Source: Paracyclopina nana
Taxonomy: Eukaryota > Arthropoda > Copepoda > Cyclopoida > Cyclopettidae
Direction of reading: 5' to 3'
Length of the DNA: 64,000 nt
Assembly: GCA_019096065.1 (NCBI GenBank)
Contig: JAGUCH010000004.1
Location: forward strand, 4,030,001 to 4,094,000
The notes under the pieces are model-generated. The model was not told the DNA's origin and ran no database searches. It worked only from the letters and a program-made list of their open reading frames with translations. Position numbers and translations under genes: made by a program. Each line of letters begins with the position of its first letter. Positions within the stretch are counted from its first letter, which is position 1. Shown here in pieces: positions 1 to 10,749 of this stretch.

Positions 1-105
1 CAGTTTCTCGGCATAATTCACTTTTCAGTTTTCAGTGTTTTTCATCGCGAGTTCAATTGCTCAATGCTGAATTCGAGATTAATGTTGTGATTTGCAATTT
101 ATCAG

Positions 106-358
106 CGTCAGAGAAAAGTCGTCGATAAGAACGAAGCATGGTGGGTGACAAATGGTTTTGGTCCGGAAAACTTCGGCGGTGGCAACAGCAGCGCAAGACC
201 TTGGCTTGAAATTAATCTATGTAAGCATATCTCACACTCGTGGCTCTATAGCACACTTTTACAACAGTATTATTATTACAGCAGGAGCACTGAATACATG
301 TGCGTTGAACACAAAGCACACACTGTGCTATCGAGCCAAATGGGACTTTCACCTGAAG
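106..358 (+). CDS. Candidate exons of an unidentified plus-strand gene
   Basis: Two exon-like blocks stay open in one frame when joined. The first is 106-220, after a tentative acceptor (ttatcag) and before a GTAAGC donor. The second is 282-358, after TATTATTACAG and before a GTAAGT donor. The joined frame contains ENFGGG and RPWLEINL, then several cysteines. No ATG lies in this frame after the stop at 88, so the start would be in an exon outside the window. ATGs at 138 and 152 open other frames that stop soon or break at the second exon. I do not recognise the product. The two donors are the strongest evidence. Confidence 0.25.
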
Positions 359-796
359 GTAAGTGAGCTTTTGTTGCAGCAGCAAGAGTAGAAATTAAAC
401 CACTGAAAGCAAGATTGAGGTCACCCACTCTGCACTGTTGTTTGGTGACAATTCATCAACTTGGCAAAAAATACAGCTCGGGTTGGCTTGGCGTGCTGGT
501 GTGTGTGTGATACGCAGCACTAACTGGCCATAAAAATTGGTGTGGCCTAATTGAAAATCGTTTTTTTCTCTGGTCAAATGTAGTGTGTACACATTGAGCT
601 CGTAAAAATAACGGTTTGCAGTAAAGGAAGCAATTTGGGCGCCCTTGTACTATATGTATAAGTGCAGAAACTGACCCTTCACTCATTGTACATATTGTAA
701 GGTGATCCTTGTCCAAAATATGAGCCGAAAAAGCAATTAAGAATGCTCCTACAAAGGAGCTTAATGCACCCATATTTGCCATGAAAGCGACCCCTC

Positions 797-1825
797 CTAA
801 CTAGTAAGTATCTGGCTAGTCTTCTTGAATATGAGAATCTCCTCCTGCCGAGTGCACGTGGGTAGTGAACCCTTGGTAATATTGGTTTCGATGATGATAA
901 AGGCTGATAAGGCTTGACAATTGCCTTCATTGTCCTTTTGCGCCCTGATTGTGTCTGAAAGGAACAAGGGGTTGATGTATTACGCTCATTAGTCATGCAC
1001 AGCTGGAAAATCAATGCGCATGATATGTATAACAGTGTTTGTACATGTTGACAAAACCAGCCGAATGGCAACCCCCCGAACACTCTCAAGCAGAATTCCT
1101 AATTGATCACATTCCTGCGAAACTTCTTGCGCTTTCAGAGACTTCTTTTGCATGTTCAAGCCTCATAACTCTGTTAATTTGCCCATAAATTATCTTTGGT
1201 GCAAGGGAAATTGAACCTCCTCAATGAAAAGTAGGCCAACAAAGAAGTTGAGGCCTTTTGTAAGCCGTAACGAATTCAATTTAAAGAAGAGAAAGCTATG
1301 GTTGACAGCATGCTTTATTTCCACAGAAATTACATTTGAAATTGGAAAAATGGCAGAAGAAGCAAGAAGATTGAGTCTAATGCAATTTCCTGCCGAAGAA
1401 AGGCGAGAAGAAGAAGTTTGAAAATTGGATTAAGAAACTCGCAGTTAATTAGCACCTGAGCTTCACTTTTCAGCAAATTCTCATTGTGCTGCAGCAGTCC
1501 TCTATATATGAAGAGGGAAAATAGCCAGAGGGCAAACTTGTGGAAAATGCTCACTGGATATTGCGCGGCCCCTTTTACAGTGCTCCGCTCATTCCGGTAT
1601 CGCCTATGATCAGGAGAGTAACACAAAAGGGGATGGCTGCAGATGGATGGATGGACGAGGGTTGTTGTCTTCCGTCAGTACTTTGAAGGGAAGAAGGAAC
1701 GCGCGTTTGTCCCCAGGGAAGATTTTCCGCCTCTTGCCATCCGAGCTGAAAAGAAACGCGGAGGTACTTCCAGACACATCCAAAACAAGACAGAAACTTA
1801 CATTGTCGTAGCCAAAGTTTCCCAT
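797..1825 (-). CDS. Candidate minus-strand gene, exons only partly resolved
   Basis: Several splice-like pieces lie on the minus strand but I could not join them into one continuous frame. At 1825 an ATG opens MGNFGYDN, followed by a canonical GTAAGT donor. A TTTCTTTTCAG acceptor follows and leads into LGWQEAENLPWGQ and a hydrophobic stretch (AIPFCVTLLII). Further down, a block starting at 954 after a CTTTCAG acceptor reads through NCQALSAFIIIETN to a stop at 797-799. These may be one small secreted or membrane protein, or unrelated fragments. No family is recognised. Confidence 0.2.
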
Positions 1826-2147
1826 TGATCATTTTGACAGGTCCAATCGGAACTTTTGCAATTTCGAAAATCCGATTGAGTAGAGACAATTTTGCAATTG
1901 GCGAAAGTCAAAGTGATATTTTTGTGGAAAATGTATAGAAATCCAACCAGACGGAAAAGATGAGGGGAGAAAGATATTCTCCACTTTAGTGGTGAGAATG
2001 GGATAAAAAGAGGAAAGGCCCATTTGAGTCGCACACTTTTAAATTGAACCACATCTTGGCTGAAGTTGTAGATTTTTAGCAGTGTGTAGTAATGAAACAG
2101 TGATAGCTGAAGCCTTTGTATTTCATCATTTCCAGACAGAAGAGGCG
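1826..2147. other. No gene seen
   Basis: This AT-rich stretch lies between the candidate minus-strand start and the foldback element. Reading frames on the minus strand are short and have no splice support. I see no promoter or RNA gene here. Confidence 0.5.
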
Positions 2148-2156
2148 CGACGAGTT

Positions 2157-3723
2157 GGGCTCCATCATTTTGTCCGACACATTTCGTCAAGTTGTAAAAT
2201 GTCCGACACATTTGGTATAGTTGTAAAATGACCGACACATTTTTGGCGACGGGTACATCTTTTGCCCGCCACATTTTGTACAGTTGCAAAATGACCGACA
2301 CATTTTTGGTGATGGGTGCGTTTTTTGCCCGACACATTTGGTGTAGTTGTAAAATGACCGACACATTTTTGGCGACGGGTGCGTTTTTTGCCCGACACAT
2401 TTGTTATAGTTGCAAAATGACCAAAAAATGTTGGAAATGGCCATGTGATAAGTCCAACAAGTTAAGACTAGTTGTAATTTGCCAGACAATATTTGTTGGC
2501 TTTTTTAAGAAGTGCCAATATCAATTTGCAAAAAGTGTTGTTGATTATTTCAAGAAAGTTTTTTACCATGCAATTCTAATACCAAAGCACAGTGGGTCAA
2601 AAAGCCATTTTCACGCGCACAAGAAAATCCGCCAAATCGCCCGAATTCTCATTTAACCACCAATTTACAACTTCTAATTGGGTTGACTTCTAGGCAATGA
2701 AAAGAGCCAAAAATGGTTTGAATTGGCAGATACATATTCAAATTTGACTTCAAAATCAAACTTTGCTTGAAAAAGTGTTCAGCAAGAAAAATGGTAGAAT
2801 AGCCATTTTTGCCCCTTTTTGGGCATCCATAACTTTTGATTGGAATCGAATTGAATTGTTCTTTTATGACTGAGTGGTCAATCAGACCCCATTTAATGAT
2901 TATTCATCAAAATTGGCTGCGGAAATTTGCGGACTTGGGAGCCCAGAATGTTAGTTTTTAGCTTACGGCCAGGGTGACCAGAAAATTAGAGCGGGTTGTA
3001 GCCAGATTTTCCTCTAAAATAGCCACGTTTGGCTATCTCAGAAAAATTGCTCATAATAGCCACAAATTGGTGAAAAATAGCCACATTTTTAGGAATTTTC
3101 AAGATAATATTTGTTATTCTGAAATTTTTTCCCAAGTTTTGGGATTGCTGTGGATGAAATCAAGGATTTAATAATGATTTTCTTCGAAAATTGGTGACAA
3201 AAGATAAAAAAAATAAGTTGGCCAATTTTGCAAATTTCATTTTTTCCCCTGCTTTTTTGATGATTTTCAAGCGTTTATTAAGTAAAAATATCAAATTTTC
3301 GGACTTTTCAAAAATAGCCACGAATGGCTATGGCTATTCGGCCTAAATTTCCGTAGCCACACATGGGTCAAAAATAGCCACTTTGGCTATAAATAGCCAC
3401 ATCTGGTCACCCTGCTTACGGCCCTATGAAAATTGACTCCTACGATTTCGCGAGTTTTTTTCCCGTGCGCGAGTTGTGTCGGACATTTTGTAACTGTGTC
3501 GGGTATTTTACAACTTGACAAAATATGTCGGACATTTTACATCTGGACCGTGTCGGACATTTTGCAACTTGACAAATCCTGTCGGACATTTAACATTCTA
3601 TTTGTCGGACATTTTACAACTATGACAAATATGTCGGGCAAAAAACGCAGTAGATGTCGGTCATTTTGCAACTAGACGTGTCGGTCATTTTACAACTTGA
3701 TTTTCGGACAAAAAAAGTTCCCC
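2157..3723. mobile_element. Mutator-like foldback transposon with 9-bp target duplication
   Basis: The two ends are long inverted repeats built from copies of a CCGACACATTT-type word. Left-arm units read ..TTGTAAAATGACCGACAC.. and the right arm (about 3476-3710) is the inverse, with TGTCGGACATTTTAC. In the left arm a 63-bp unit repeats in tandem from about 2222 to 2420. The nine bases CGACGAGTT occur directly before the element (2148-2156) and directly after it (3724-3732), a target duplication of the length typical of Mutator-like elements. The termini begin GGG and end CCC. No transposase is encoded, so this is a non-autonomous copy. A second element (2970-3414) has inserted in its centre. 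P-type elements such as Galileo also form tandem-repeat foldbacks, but they make 7-8 bp duplications. Confidence 0.8.
2970..3414. mobile_element. hAT-type non-autonomous element nested in the foldback element
   Basis: The 445-bp element starts CAGGGTGACCAGA and ends with the exact inverse TCTGGTCACCCTG. The 8-bp word CTTACGGC flanks it on both sides (2962-2969 and 3415-3422). An 8-bp duplication and CAGGG termini are hallmarks of hAT transposons. The interior carries many copies of AATAGCCAC in both orientations, as expected of sub-terminal transposase-binding words. There is no coding capacity. Because it interrupts the Mutator-like element, it is the younger of the two insertions. Confidence 0.9.
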
Positions 3724-3732
3724 CGACGAGTT

Positions 3733-4429
3733 GATCCCTGTGCATTTGCATTTTCTGACGAGCTATGAAAACTTCTCCTTATTCTTCCCCTCCAAAAGCT
3801 CTGTTTACCTTATAATATTAATAGGGGGATGGTTCGCGATGCGGGTGGTTGCCAGATCCTTAAGAAAGATGAATTATGCAGGCGAAGCTTTCATCCTGCA
3901 AAAACACGCAATTCAAAAGAAGCAAGAAACTTCTCGGCTGGCCTTCACATGGAAAAAGGATCCTCGGCTAATCTGAGGAAAAAAGAGGCTTTTGTTGGGG
4001 TTGCCGTCGTGTCGCTCAGAGAAGCTGGAACGTTATCTACAACAAAAGCTGATTTCAATTAAAAACTCTTGAAAAAGAGGCTGGGCCATTCTGGACATTT
4101 GAAGACAACTCACCAGGGAAAATCTCGAGTATGCCTAGCAAAAGTAGCATTAGGGGCGGAGTCGTATTTCGCCATTGTTGTCGTCGCCGAAGAAGAAGAA
4201 GAAGAAGAACCAGAAAACTAGTTCAGCTTTTGAGAACTTTTTGAATGCAAAGCAAACTAGCCAAAGAAGAAAAGAAGGTACTTAGAGAGTCTGGCCAACA
4301 TAATTCTTCTCATGACCTAGTGAAAATAGTGAAAAGAAAACTTGCTCTCGTTCTTTGCTTGATTGTGGCTTTAAAGGCTTCCGGAGAACGCGAGTCGAGT
4401 TTCAGTGCTTTCTCGTGTTATGATTGGCT
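3733..4429. other. Intergenic region with a (GAA)7 microsatellite
   Basis: No gene is supported between the foldback element and the chitin-binding gene. A pure GAA run occupies 4189-4209. Plus-strand reading frames of 70-80 codons here lack homology signs and splice support. The 3' UTR of the minus-strand chitin-binding gene probably occupies the last part. Confidence 0.5.
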
Positions 4430-5387
4430 TTATTTTTCCTTCTCCTCAGTATTACAATGAGGGTAAACATCGCGATCCACGCACACTTTTTTCATCGGAT
4501 GGAAAACCTGGTCATTGGGGCAGCCGCGGATTTCCGGCAAGATGACTCCGGCCTCAACTCTGATTTTCAAGCAGAGGAAAAACGAGGTGCAATCGTACGG
4601 GTTAGCCATGCGGTTGTGGTCGCCAAAGTGGAAAGGCTCACTAGGGTTGCAAAGCACGGGCTGAAAGCCTTTTTTCTCCGTGGGCTGCTGTTGCTGGTCA
4701 ACGATCTCATATTGGGTTGTGTCTCTTTTCTTGGGCATCAGCCTGCATTCCCAGCGAGTTGATAGACGCTTGTGCTCGCAAACTTTGAGCCTGTCGTTGT
4801 AGACGTAGTCATCTTGCTCTGGCACGTTGCAATTCATCAACGATTTCTCTCCATCAACGCATAAGTAGAACCTTGTGATAAGATATGAATTTAAGCTTTT
4901 TCAAACTAATTCAACTATGCTTCTTACGCTTCGCAGCTATCGGTTTGGTGAGTCACAATTTCCGTGGTACGCCTGCCATATGGATCGACGCAAATCGGGT
5001 CGATGTCTTCTTCTTTGACCTCGACTTTCCTGCACTCCTCCCTCGTTGTCAAAGTGGCATCGACGCAGTCTCTCGCCCTTTCATCAAAAACCTCGTTTTT
5101 TTCGCAGAAGATCTCGACAGATGTTCCAAATTGGCAAAAGCGGTACCTAGCATAATCATTAATTATGGCCTACTTATTAATTTTTTTTCATGGCAGTTTA
5201 CTTACGAGTTGCATTTGTCGGTGATGAGATAGGAGGGCTCCTCGTAGTCGTAAATATCCGGGCATACAAGTCGTTTTCTCCATGCCTCTTCGATGGCACT
5301 CGTAAAGAGTGATTCCCACTGGGCATCGGCCAAGAAGGCCAAGCTGGCGAGCAAAACTAGGATTTTGCCAAGGTTGCACATCTTCAC
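4430..5387 (-). CDS. Secreted chitin-binding (peritrophin-A/CBM14-like) protein
   Basis: Three minus-strand exons, 5387-5206, 5146-4928 and 4871-4430, join in phase to a 280-residue protein. The start is chosen because it gives a clean signal peptide (LGKILVLLASLAFLADAQ) just downstream of a TATA/initiator promoter. The mature chain holds cysteine-rich modules with the CBM14 pattern, seen best in the C-terminal module: FHFGDHNRMANPYDCTSFF, then FLC, GCPNDQVFHP and CVDRDVYPHC. Earlier segments (RFCQFGTSVEIFCEKNEVFD and FYLCVDGEKSLMNC) look like diverged modules. Such proteins bind chitin in cuticle, tracheal lining or the peritrophic matrix; which one cannot be told here. Both introns are short, with GTAAGT and GTAAGA donors. 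Confidence 0.85.
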
Positions 5388-5407
5388 TCAATGAGACGTT
5401 GATGGTA

Positions 5408-5443
5408 ACTGATAACTCTTATGTTAACCCACGTTGCTTTTAT
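5408..5443 (-). promoter_or_regulatory. TATA box and initiator of the chitin-binding gene
   Basis: On the minus strand TATAAA (5443-5438) lies about 31-33 bases before TCAGT (5412-5408), the classic arthropod initiator. The ATG follows about 23 bases further on. Spacing and sequence both fit a focused RNA polymerase II core promoter. Confidence 0.7.
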
Positions 5444-7746
5444 ACCATTTTGATGGCTCCGTGAGACAAAAGATAGACGCGAATCCCCAATTATCGGCGT
5501 CTCTTATTTTCCGCGGTGCTTTTCTGCACGGGGAGGCCGTTTTCAATAAATGGATGAATTTAGGCTGTTCACATGATCATGTTTATTTTTCCATTTTAGC
5601 ATGACATTGCGGAATGTTAAACAGCGCTCATTTATTATTCAAAGTGGCTTTTTTTCGGCAGCAACCATGCCAAAGCCTATTAGAAGGCCGATCTCAATTT
5701 TAGATAAGGGCCATATGTAGAGTATATATGGTAGGCCGTGGCCTTAATTGAAGTCACTCTGATCCTACTTTTAGGTATAATACGGCTGCAAAATTAAGTA
5801 TGGCTTTTAAAAGGCTTCCTTTGGAATAAAACTCCGTCTTGGGTGATTCTTAAATAAATAATCGTCTTGCTTTTCATGAAAAATCTCTCTCTTTGCCATG
5901 TAGTACATTCAGCCAGGAAAGTTTCCTTTTCAGTTACAGAAGCCCTCCTCGTTTGACAAACTTTTTTTTCCGACTCGTTAGAAAAATATGAAGGAAACGA
6001 GGATGACATTAAAAAGTTCCAAAATGATTATGATCAAAAGGAGCTTACTGAATTCATCTTAATTTCGGTTCTTCTTTTGTCTGTTCTTCTCTCGGTCGAA
6101 AAAATGCGAGCTTGGCCTTGCCAAATCGACTCCATTTCCGCCTCACATGCCAAGAGAGATGACCATTGGCGGAAGAGTAATCTGGACTCTAATCTGGCAA
6201 ATCCTTCCCCATTTAAAACTGCTGAAATGGCACCAACTTTAAAGACCACCATCATTAATTAATCACAGCACCCTCATTTATCATCAAAAATGGAATCCGC
6301 TTTCCCTTGCTTACTTAGCATTGCTAGATAATTACTCAGAAAGCCGAGGCGACTATTGCATGAAAATGGCCACTTAGAAAATTGTTCTATGCAAAAAAGG
6401 CTGAGAGCGCCATTAAAAACTGCCATAAAGGGGCAAGCAAAGAAAAAGTTTAATATGTGTCTCTCAAAAAGTTGAAAGTTACGTTGCGGAAAGTCTGCAA
6501 ACATCGAGGGTTGAAAGATCAAAGAACAAGGAGTGATGTGAGTCACAAAGCAAATTCATCGGCAATAATAGGAAAGTAACAAGCATTCCTTGGGGAAATT
6601 ATATTTGCTAAACGTGGAGAGTTGATTTTGGCCCCATATCTCTTCTCACCCCATATTTTCTCACACTTTAACTGCCGTGCCAGCCAGTACTACATTCTAG
6701 CTTCTTGTTGAAAGAACGTGACTTTCTTACCAAATTCGAATCAGTGAACCGTTGGAAAGTTCAAATAGTCTCAAGGGACTTTGGAAAGTAGCGTGGAAGC
6801 AACAAAGAAAAGCTGCCTACTTCTTCTGCTTGTTTGTAATTAATTTTCTGCTTAGGAATTTGCATTTGCCAACTTTGCCTGGCTGCTAAAGTGAAAAACT
6901 TTTTTCCTTAATTTCTTCTCTGGGAATTTCACACCTGCTCGAGAAAACATTTGTCAAAGTTGGTAGAATTTGGCGAGATGTGACCCAATTCAATCCTACT
7001 TTGCTACTACAACAGAAACTAGTTAGCAAGCAAGAGTCAACAAGGCAAATAATAATGTGCGGAGAGTTGCACGATACTCCTAAATTAGGGCAGCAAATTA
7101 TTTGAATCCTTGCAAAATGCGAAAATGCTAAAACAGGCTACAAAGTGGGACTGCTTCATTTTCCATCCCACCTAGGGATTTCGTGTGGATATCCAGTCTT
7201 TACGACCTTTATCCTGCCGTTCAGCGAGGGTCTCTTTTTGGCAAATACTCAAAAGTGTCTGCATAATTCCCCTATAAAAATTCTATGACCCATTCCATGT
7301 CCTCTTTTGTGCCTATATTGTGACAGCGATTATGACGAAGCTACTATATAGCAACAATAACAAACTGATGATAACTCTGCAAGGGCCTTGAAACTTCAAA
7401 GGAAGATCTACTAAAGTAGACGAAGAGAAAGCCCCTTTAAAGTTGCAGCATCAATGAAAATGAGAACACTTGTTCTGATATCTACTAGAGTTGGACCGAA
7501 AGGCCAAGCAAACAATAATTCTTCTTTTTCCCTCCACTTTCTTGTAAAATTACAAAATACGCTTCTTCACGGATTTATTTATGTATGCTTATTATTAAGT
7601 AGATACTTTTGCAATTTTTTGAGTGGAAAGTAATTTAGCCAGCCCTATTTTTTCCCTCAAAAGAAAGGGACGGAGATAAGCTAGGCAACAATGACTCGAG
7701 GGAAGAGTACTGTATCAAGTGTTTTAGCAGAGACGATTCCTAGAAA
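5444..7746. other. 2.3-kb intergenic region, no gene seen
   Basis: This is AT-rich sequence between the divergent chitin-binding gene and the SH3-domain gene. Reading frames of 60-90 codons on both strands show no recognisable motif, compositional bias or splice sites. It probably holds upstream control regions for both neighbours. I found no inverted-repeat element in it. Confidence 0.5.
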
Positions 7747-9020
7747 ATGGCTGCCAGCAGCTCGCAAAAGGAGCCTTTAATAAAGGCCAAAAGTACCATT
7801 ACTTCAAGGCTGCGCGAAAATGAGAGCAAATTCATCCAGCAATTGGAGAAAAAAGACCAAGAGATTATTGAGCTCAGAAAGGAGTTGAATGAATTGGCCG
7901 AGAAGCAGGCCAAAATTGCAAGATTGCGAAGTAATAATCCCAAGAAAAGGAAAGGTGAGGCCGTTGTGCTCAGGGCTTTGTCAACGGAGAAACTTCATTT
8001 GGAGAGACAATTGCAAATTGCAACCAAGTCTCTCGAGGCTTTGCAAACTGCGGCCACCAAGGATCTCAACCTTTTTGGCGATGAAATGCTCAAGACCATC
8101 AAGTTCAAGTCGGAGCTATGCGACAAAATGGAAAAACAACTCCATCTCACCCAAAGTGAATTGGTCAAGATCAAAGCGGAGAACTTCAAACTGCTCAAGA
8201 CTTTGGCCGAAACTAGAGGCCAATTTGAGGTGATTGAAGAAAGGCTCCTGGGCCAATCCTGCCTGGTAGAAAAAGTCGACCACCTCGAGAAGATTTTGAG
8301 TGAATGGAAAAGTAGTCCAGAGTCGGGATATTCCTCGAGTTGTTCATCAGTTAAAAAAGATGTCAGACATATGGAAGTGATGACTGAGAGTAACAATGGA
8401 GTTTTGGTCGTGGAGTCCGACTTGAGCTCCTATGAGAACTTGAGTGACATCCAAGAAGTCACTGAAGAGGATCCGGAATGCTCCGATGATAACAGTTCAG
8501 CTGTAGTGGCTCAAAAAAATCCTCCCCGATTTTACATGGCCTTGGAGGATCACAATGCTCAAGGCCAAGGTTTCTTGTCATTTTCTGCCGGTCAACTTAT
8601 TCAAGTGAAAAATCCCGTGGAAAAAAACGGACTTGTGATTGGGGAAATTGGAGGCACACAGGGCTGCCTTCCAAGGGCTGCAATTACTGAGGTGCAAACG
8701 ATTGAAGCAAGCCTTGCAACATCGTCATCGGAAAAATACAAAATTGCACTGTATGACTACAACCCACGGGAGCAATCTCCGAATCCGGATTGCCAAATGG
8801 AGCTCTCATTTTTGGCTGGGGACATTTTCCGCATATGTGAGTGATGATGATTGGCGCTTACTCAAGCTCTACCTAGAAAGAGACACTCTTTTTTCCAGAT
8901 GGGGAAATGGACAATGATGGCTTCTACTTTGCAGAGCTTAATGGAAAACGTGGACTCGTGCCGTCCAACTACGTCATCACAATTCCAAATAGGCAATTTA
9001 TGCAGCAAAAATATATATAA
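7747..9020 (+). CDS. RIM-binding-protein-like coiled-coil protein with two SH3 domains
   Basis: Two exons, 7747-8836 and 8899-9020 (GTGAGT donor, TTTTCCAG acceptor), give 403 residues. Residues 20-190 are strongly coiled-coil, rich in E, K, L and Q. A serine/acidic linker follows. A first SH3 domain is at about 261-313 (MALEDHNAQGQGFLSFSAGQ). A second, at about 331-391, carries ALYDYNPREQSPNPD, ELSFLAGDI and ends GLVPSNYV. The insertion SPNPD after ALYDYNP is characteristic of RIM-BP/TSPOAP1 SH3 domains, which tether voltage-gated calcium channels to RIM at synaptic release sites. The usual fibronectin-III repeats are absent and the protein is far shorter than canonical RIM-BPs, so it is either a minimal family member or a partial duplicate. 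Its stop codon is 22 bp from the stop of the opposing sulfotransferase gene. Confidence 0.75.
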
Positions 9021-9042
9021 TATCATATCACAAAAGCTAGTA

Positions 9043-10158
9043 CTATAAGAGAAGGTAGTCATCTGATTGAATGATTGCATTAGAAGTAAGTTGATCAGGC
9101 CAAATTTGGGCAGCAAAATCCGGCGTTGGCAACGAGTCCACTTGACTGTGAAGCCTTTGCTTGCAGAATTCATAAAACTCAATTTCCAAGCTGAGCCTTT
9201 CTTCAAGTAATGCCCTTGTCTTTGCACTTATTGGCTCTTTGTGGGGATTTTTGTTTGCTTGAGTCACTGTGGCATTGTTCAATTGCTCCTTGAACAACTC
9301 CCTTGCCCCTCTGAAGAATTTAGGCACGAAACTCTCGAAAGCTGCCCAGGTCGCTTCCATTTCTTCAAGGATGCCAACCACGGAGTAGATTTGATCCACA
9401 TTGCCCTTTGCCTTGCTTAAGACTGTATTGGAGTTGGAAATGGAGCATTCGTGAGAGTTGCCGCAAAAGTACATCATTTGACTAGGTAATCTGTGTTTCA
9501 CACTGAAATTGCACTCTGAATGTTGGCTTTGCACACATTCATCCAAAGAATGGTTCGTTTCCACCTTCTTCTGGTTCAACTTTTTTCTAGTTTTCTCATG
9601 GTCACAAAAGGCCCTCCACTTCGCACTTTTGGCGCATACTTCTTCACCTGGAGTTTCGTCCTCTGGCCACCTTTGGTAGTAGAACCAGGAAGCTATTCTT
9701 TCAACTGGATGTCTCACAACACTCAGATGGATTGGCCTTGAAGTTGAGAATTGCGAAAAGTTTACAAAGGCCATTTGTCTGTAATAGACGCCAGCCTCAG
9801 TGACCTCTTTCCCAAAGTAGGATGCAAATTTTCTGTTTGGCGGGAGCCTCGTTTGAGGGTCGATGTATGCATGGTATCCCAAAAGTGAGGCTAAGAGCAT
9901 TCCAAACCTTTTGAACATTTCGCTGCCAGATTTGGGAATGAGGTTGAAAATGGCCACATTTTGATTTACAGCCTCCTCCTCTGTGCGATTGTCAAAAGTA
10001 GGAACCTTTCTAACTCCACTTGGCAAAGGGACACTTTTGGTCTCTTCAAACTGCTGTGAATCCTCGTTGCTGTGCAAGGTCAAATGTTGGTACCCATAAA
10101 TCAGCACAATGCCCAATAGCAGCACAATTAAGAGCAGCAATCTGAACCAGTTGAGCAT
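9043..10158 (-). CDS. Golgi 2-O-sulfotransferase, pipe/uronyl 2-sulfotransferase-like
   Basis: This single-exon gene encodes 371 residues. A type II membrane anchor (FRLLLLIVLLLGIVLIYGY) sits near the N-terminus, placing the catalytic domain in the Golgi lumen. IPKSGSEMF at about residues 74-82 matches the 5'-phosphosulfate loop for PAPS. VVRHPVERIASWFYYQR at about 147-163 matches the 3'-phosphate-binding strand of the heparan 2-OST/UST/pipe family (Sulfotransfer_2). Several N-glycosylation sequons are present. Length is normal for the family. These enzymes sulfate uronic acid residues of glycosaminoglycans or glycoproteins; Drosophila pipe does so in dorsoventral patterning. The exact acceptor cannot be predicted. 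The gene is tail to tail with the SH3 gene, so the 3' UTRs must overlap. Confidence 0.8.
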   Translation of the reverse strand: MLNWFRLLLLIVLLLGIVLIYGYQHLTLHSNEDSQQFEETKSVPLPSGVRKVPTFDNRTEEEAVNQNVAIFNLIPKSGSEMFKRFGMLLASLLGYHAYIDPQTRLPPNRKFASYFGKEVTEAGVYYRQMAFVNFSQFSTSRPIHLSVVRHPVERIASWFYYQRWPEDETPGEEVCAKSAKWRAFCDHEKTRKKLNQKKVETNHSLDECVQSQHSECNFSVKHRLPSQMMYFCGNSHECSISNSNTVLSKAKGNVDQIYSVVGILEEMEATWAAFESFVPKFFRGARELFKEQLNNATVTQANKNPHKEPISAKTRALLEERLSLEIEFYEFCKQRLHSQVDSLPTPDFAAQIWPDQLTSNAIIQSDDYLLL

Positions 10159-10680
10159 GGTGTGCCTTTAAATATTATGAGCACTGTGTATATTCTTGAA
10201 GCAACATCTGTTGTCTTGATGCGTGCTACTCGCACTGCCCTATGTAATGACCTTGGCTCCGTTCAAAATTGTGTTGTGTGGCTTGCTGTGGCAACAGACT
10301 TGTAGCTTCATATCCTGGAAATAGATGAGTGCGCGCCAGACTTTGGTGCGCGCTCGCGTATATTATTATTAGTAGCACGTACGAGCTCCTAGCTCTATGT
10401 CAGATTGCATGCAAACTGCTCATTATATATACTTGTAGGATCTTTCAATATATATATGTGCAAAAAATATGATGATCTCTCTCCTAGTAGTAAAGAGTCC
10501 TTGCTAGCATTTCCAACTCAAGATTGCTTAGCATGAATTATCCTCTAATTAGTGCAATTAGCCTGGACTTTTGAGAAAGAGATGTCCATTGTTTACCATG
10601 ACATTGGCATCACTTAACATTTTCACTCTCGACTTGTCAGGGTGACATGGGTTGGCCCAGGTCCAAATCTTGATGACACA
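10159..10680. other. Intergenic region between divergent genes
   Basis: About 520 bp separate the sulfotransferase start (minus) from the ankyrin gene promoter (plus). It is AT-rich, with tracts such as TATATATA near 10450. No gene is seen. Confidence 0.5.
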
Positions 10681-10682
10681 CA

Positions 10683-10716
10683 TATTTAAGCCGCTAAGCA
10701 AAAGCTTGTAGCAGTT
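10683..10716 (+). promoter_or_regulatory. Possible core promoter of the ankyrin gene
   Basis: A TATA-like TATTTAA (10683-10689) lies about 30 bases before GCAGTTG (10711-10717), an initiator-like word, and 61 bases before the probable ATG at 10750. The spacing is right but both elements are imperfect. Confidence 0.4.
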
Positions 10717-10749
10717 GCGACGCTATTCTTGTCCCAAATCGAGCAAATC

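Noticed and set aside
10729-10749. Earlier start for the ankyrin protein
   Set aside because: The upstream open codons contain only a TTG and no ATG; the first ATG is at 10750.
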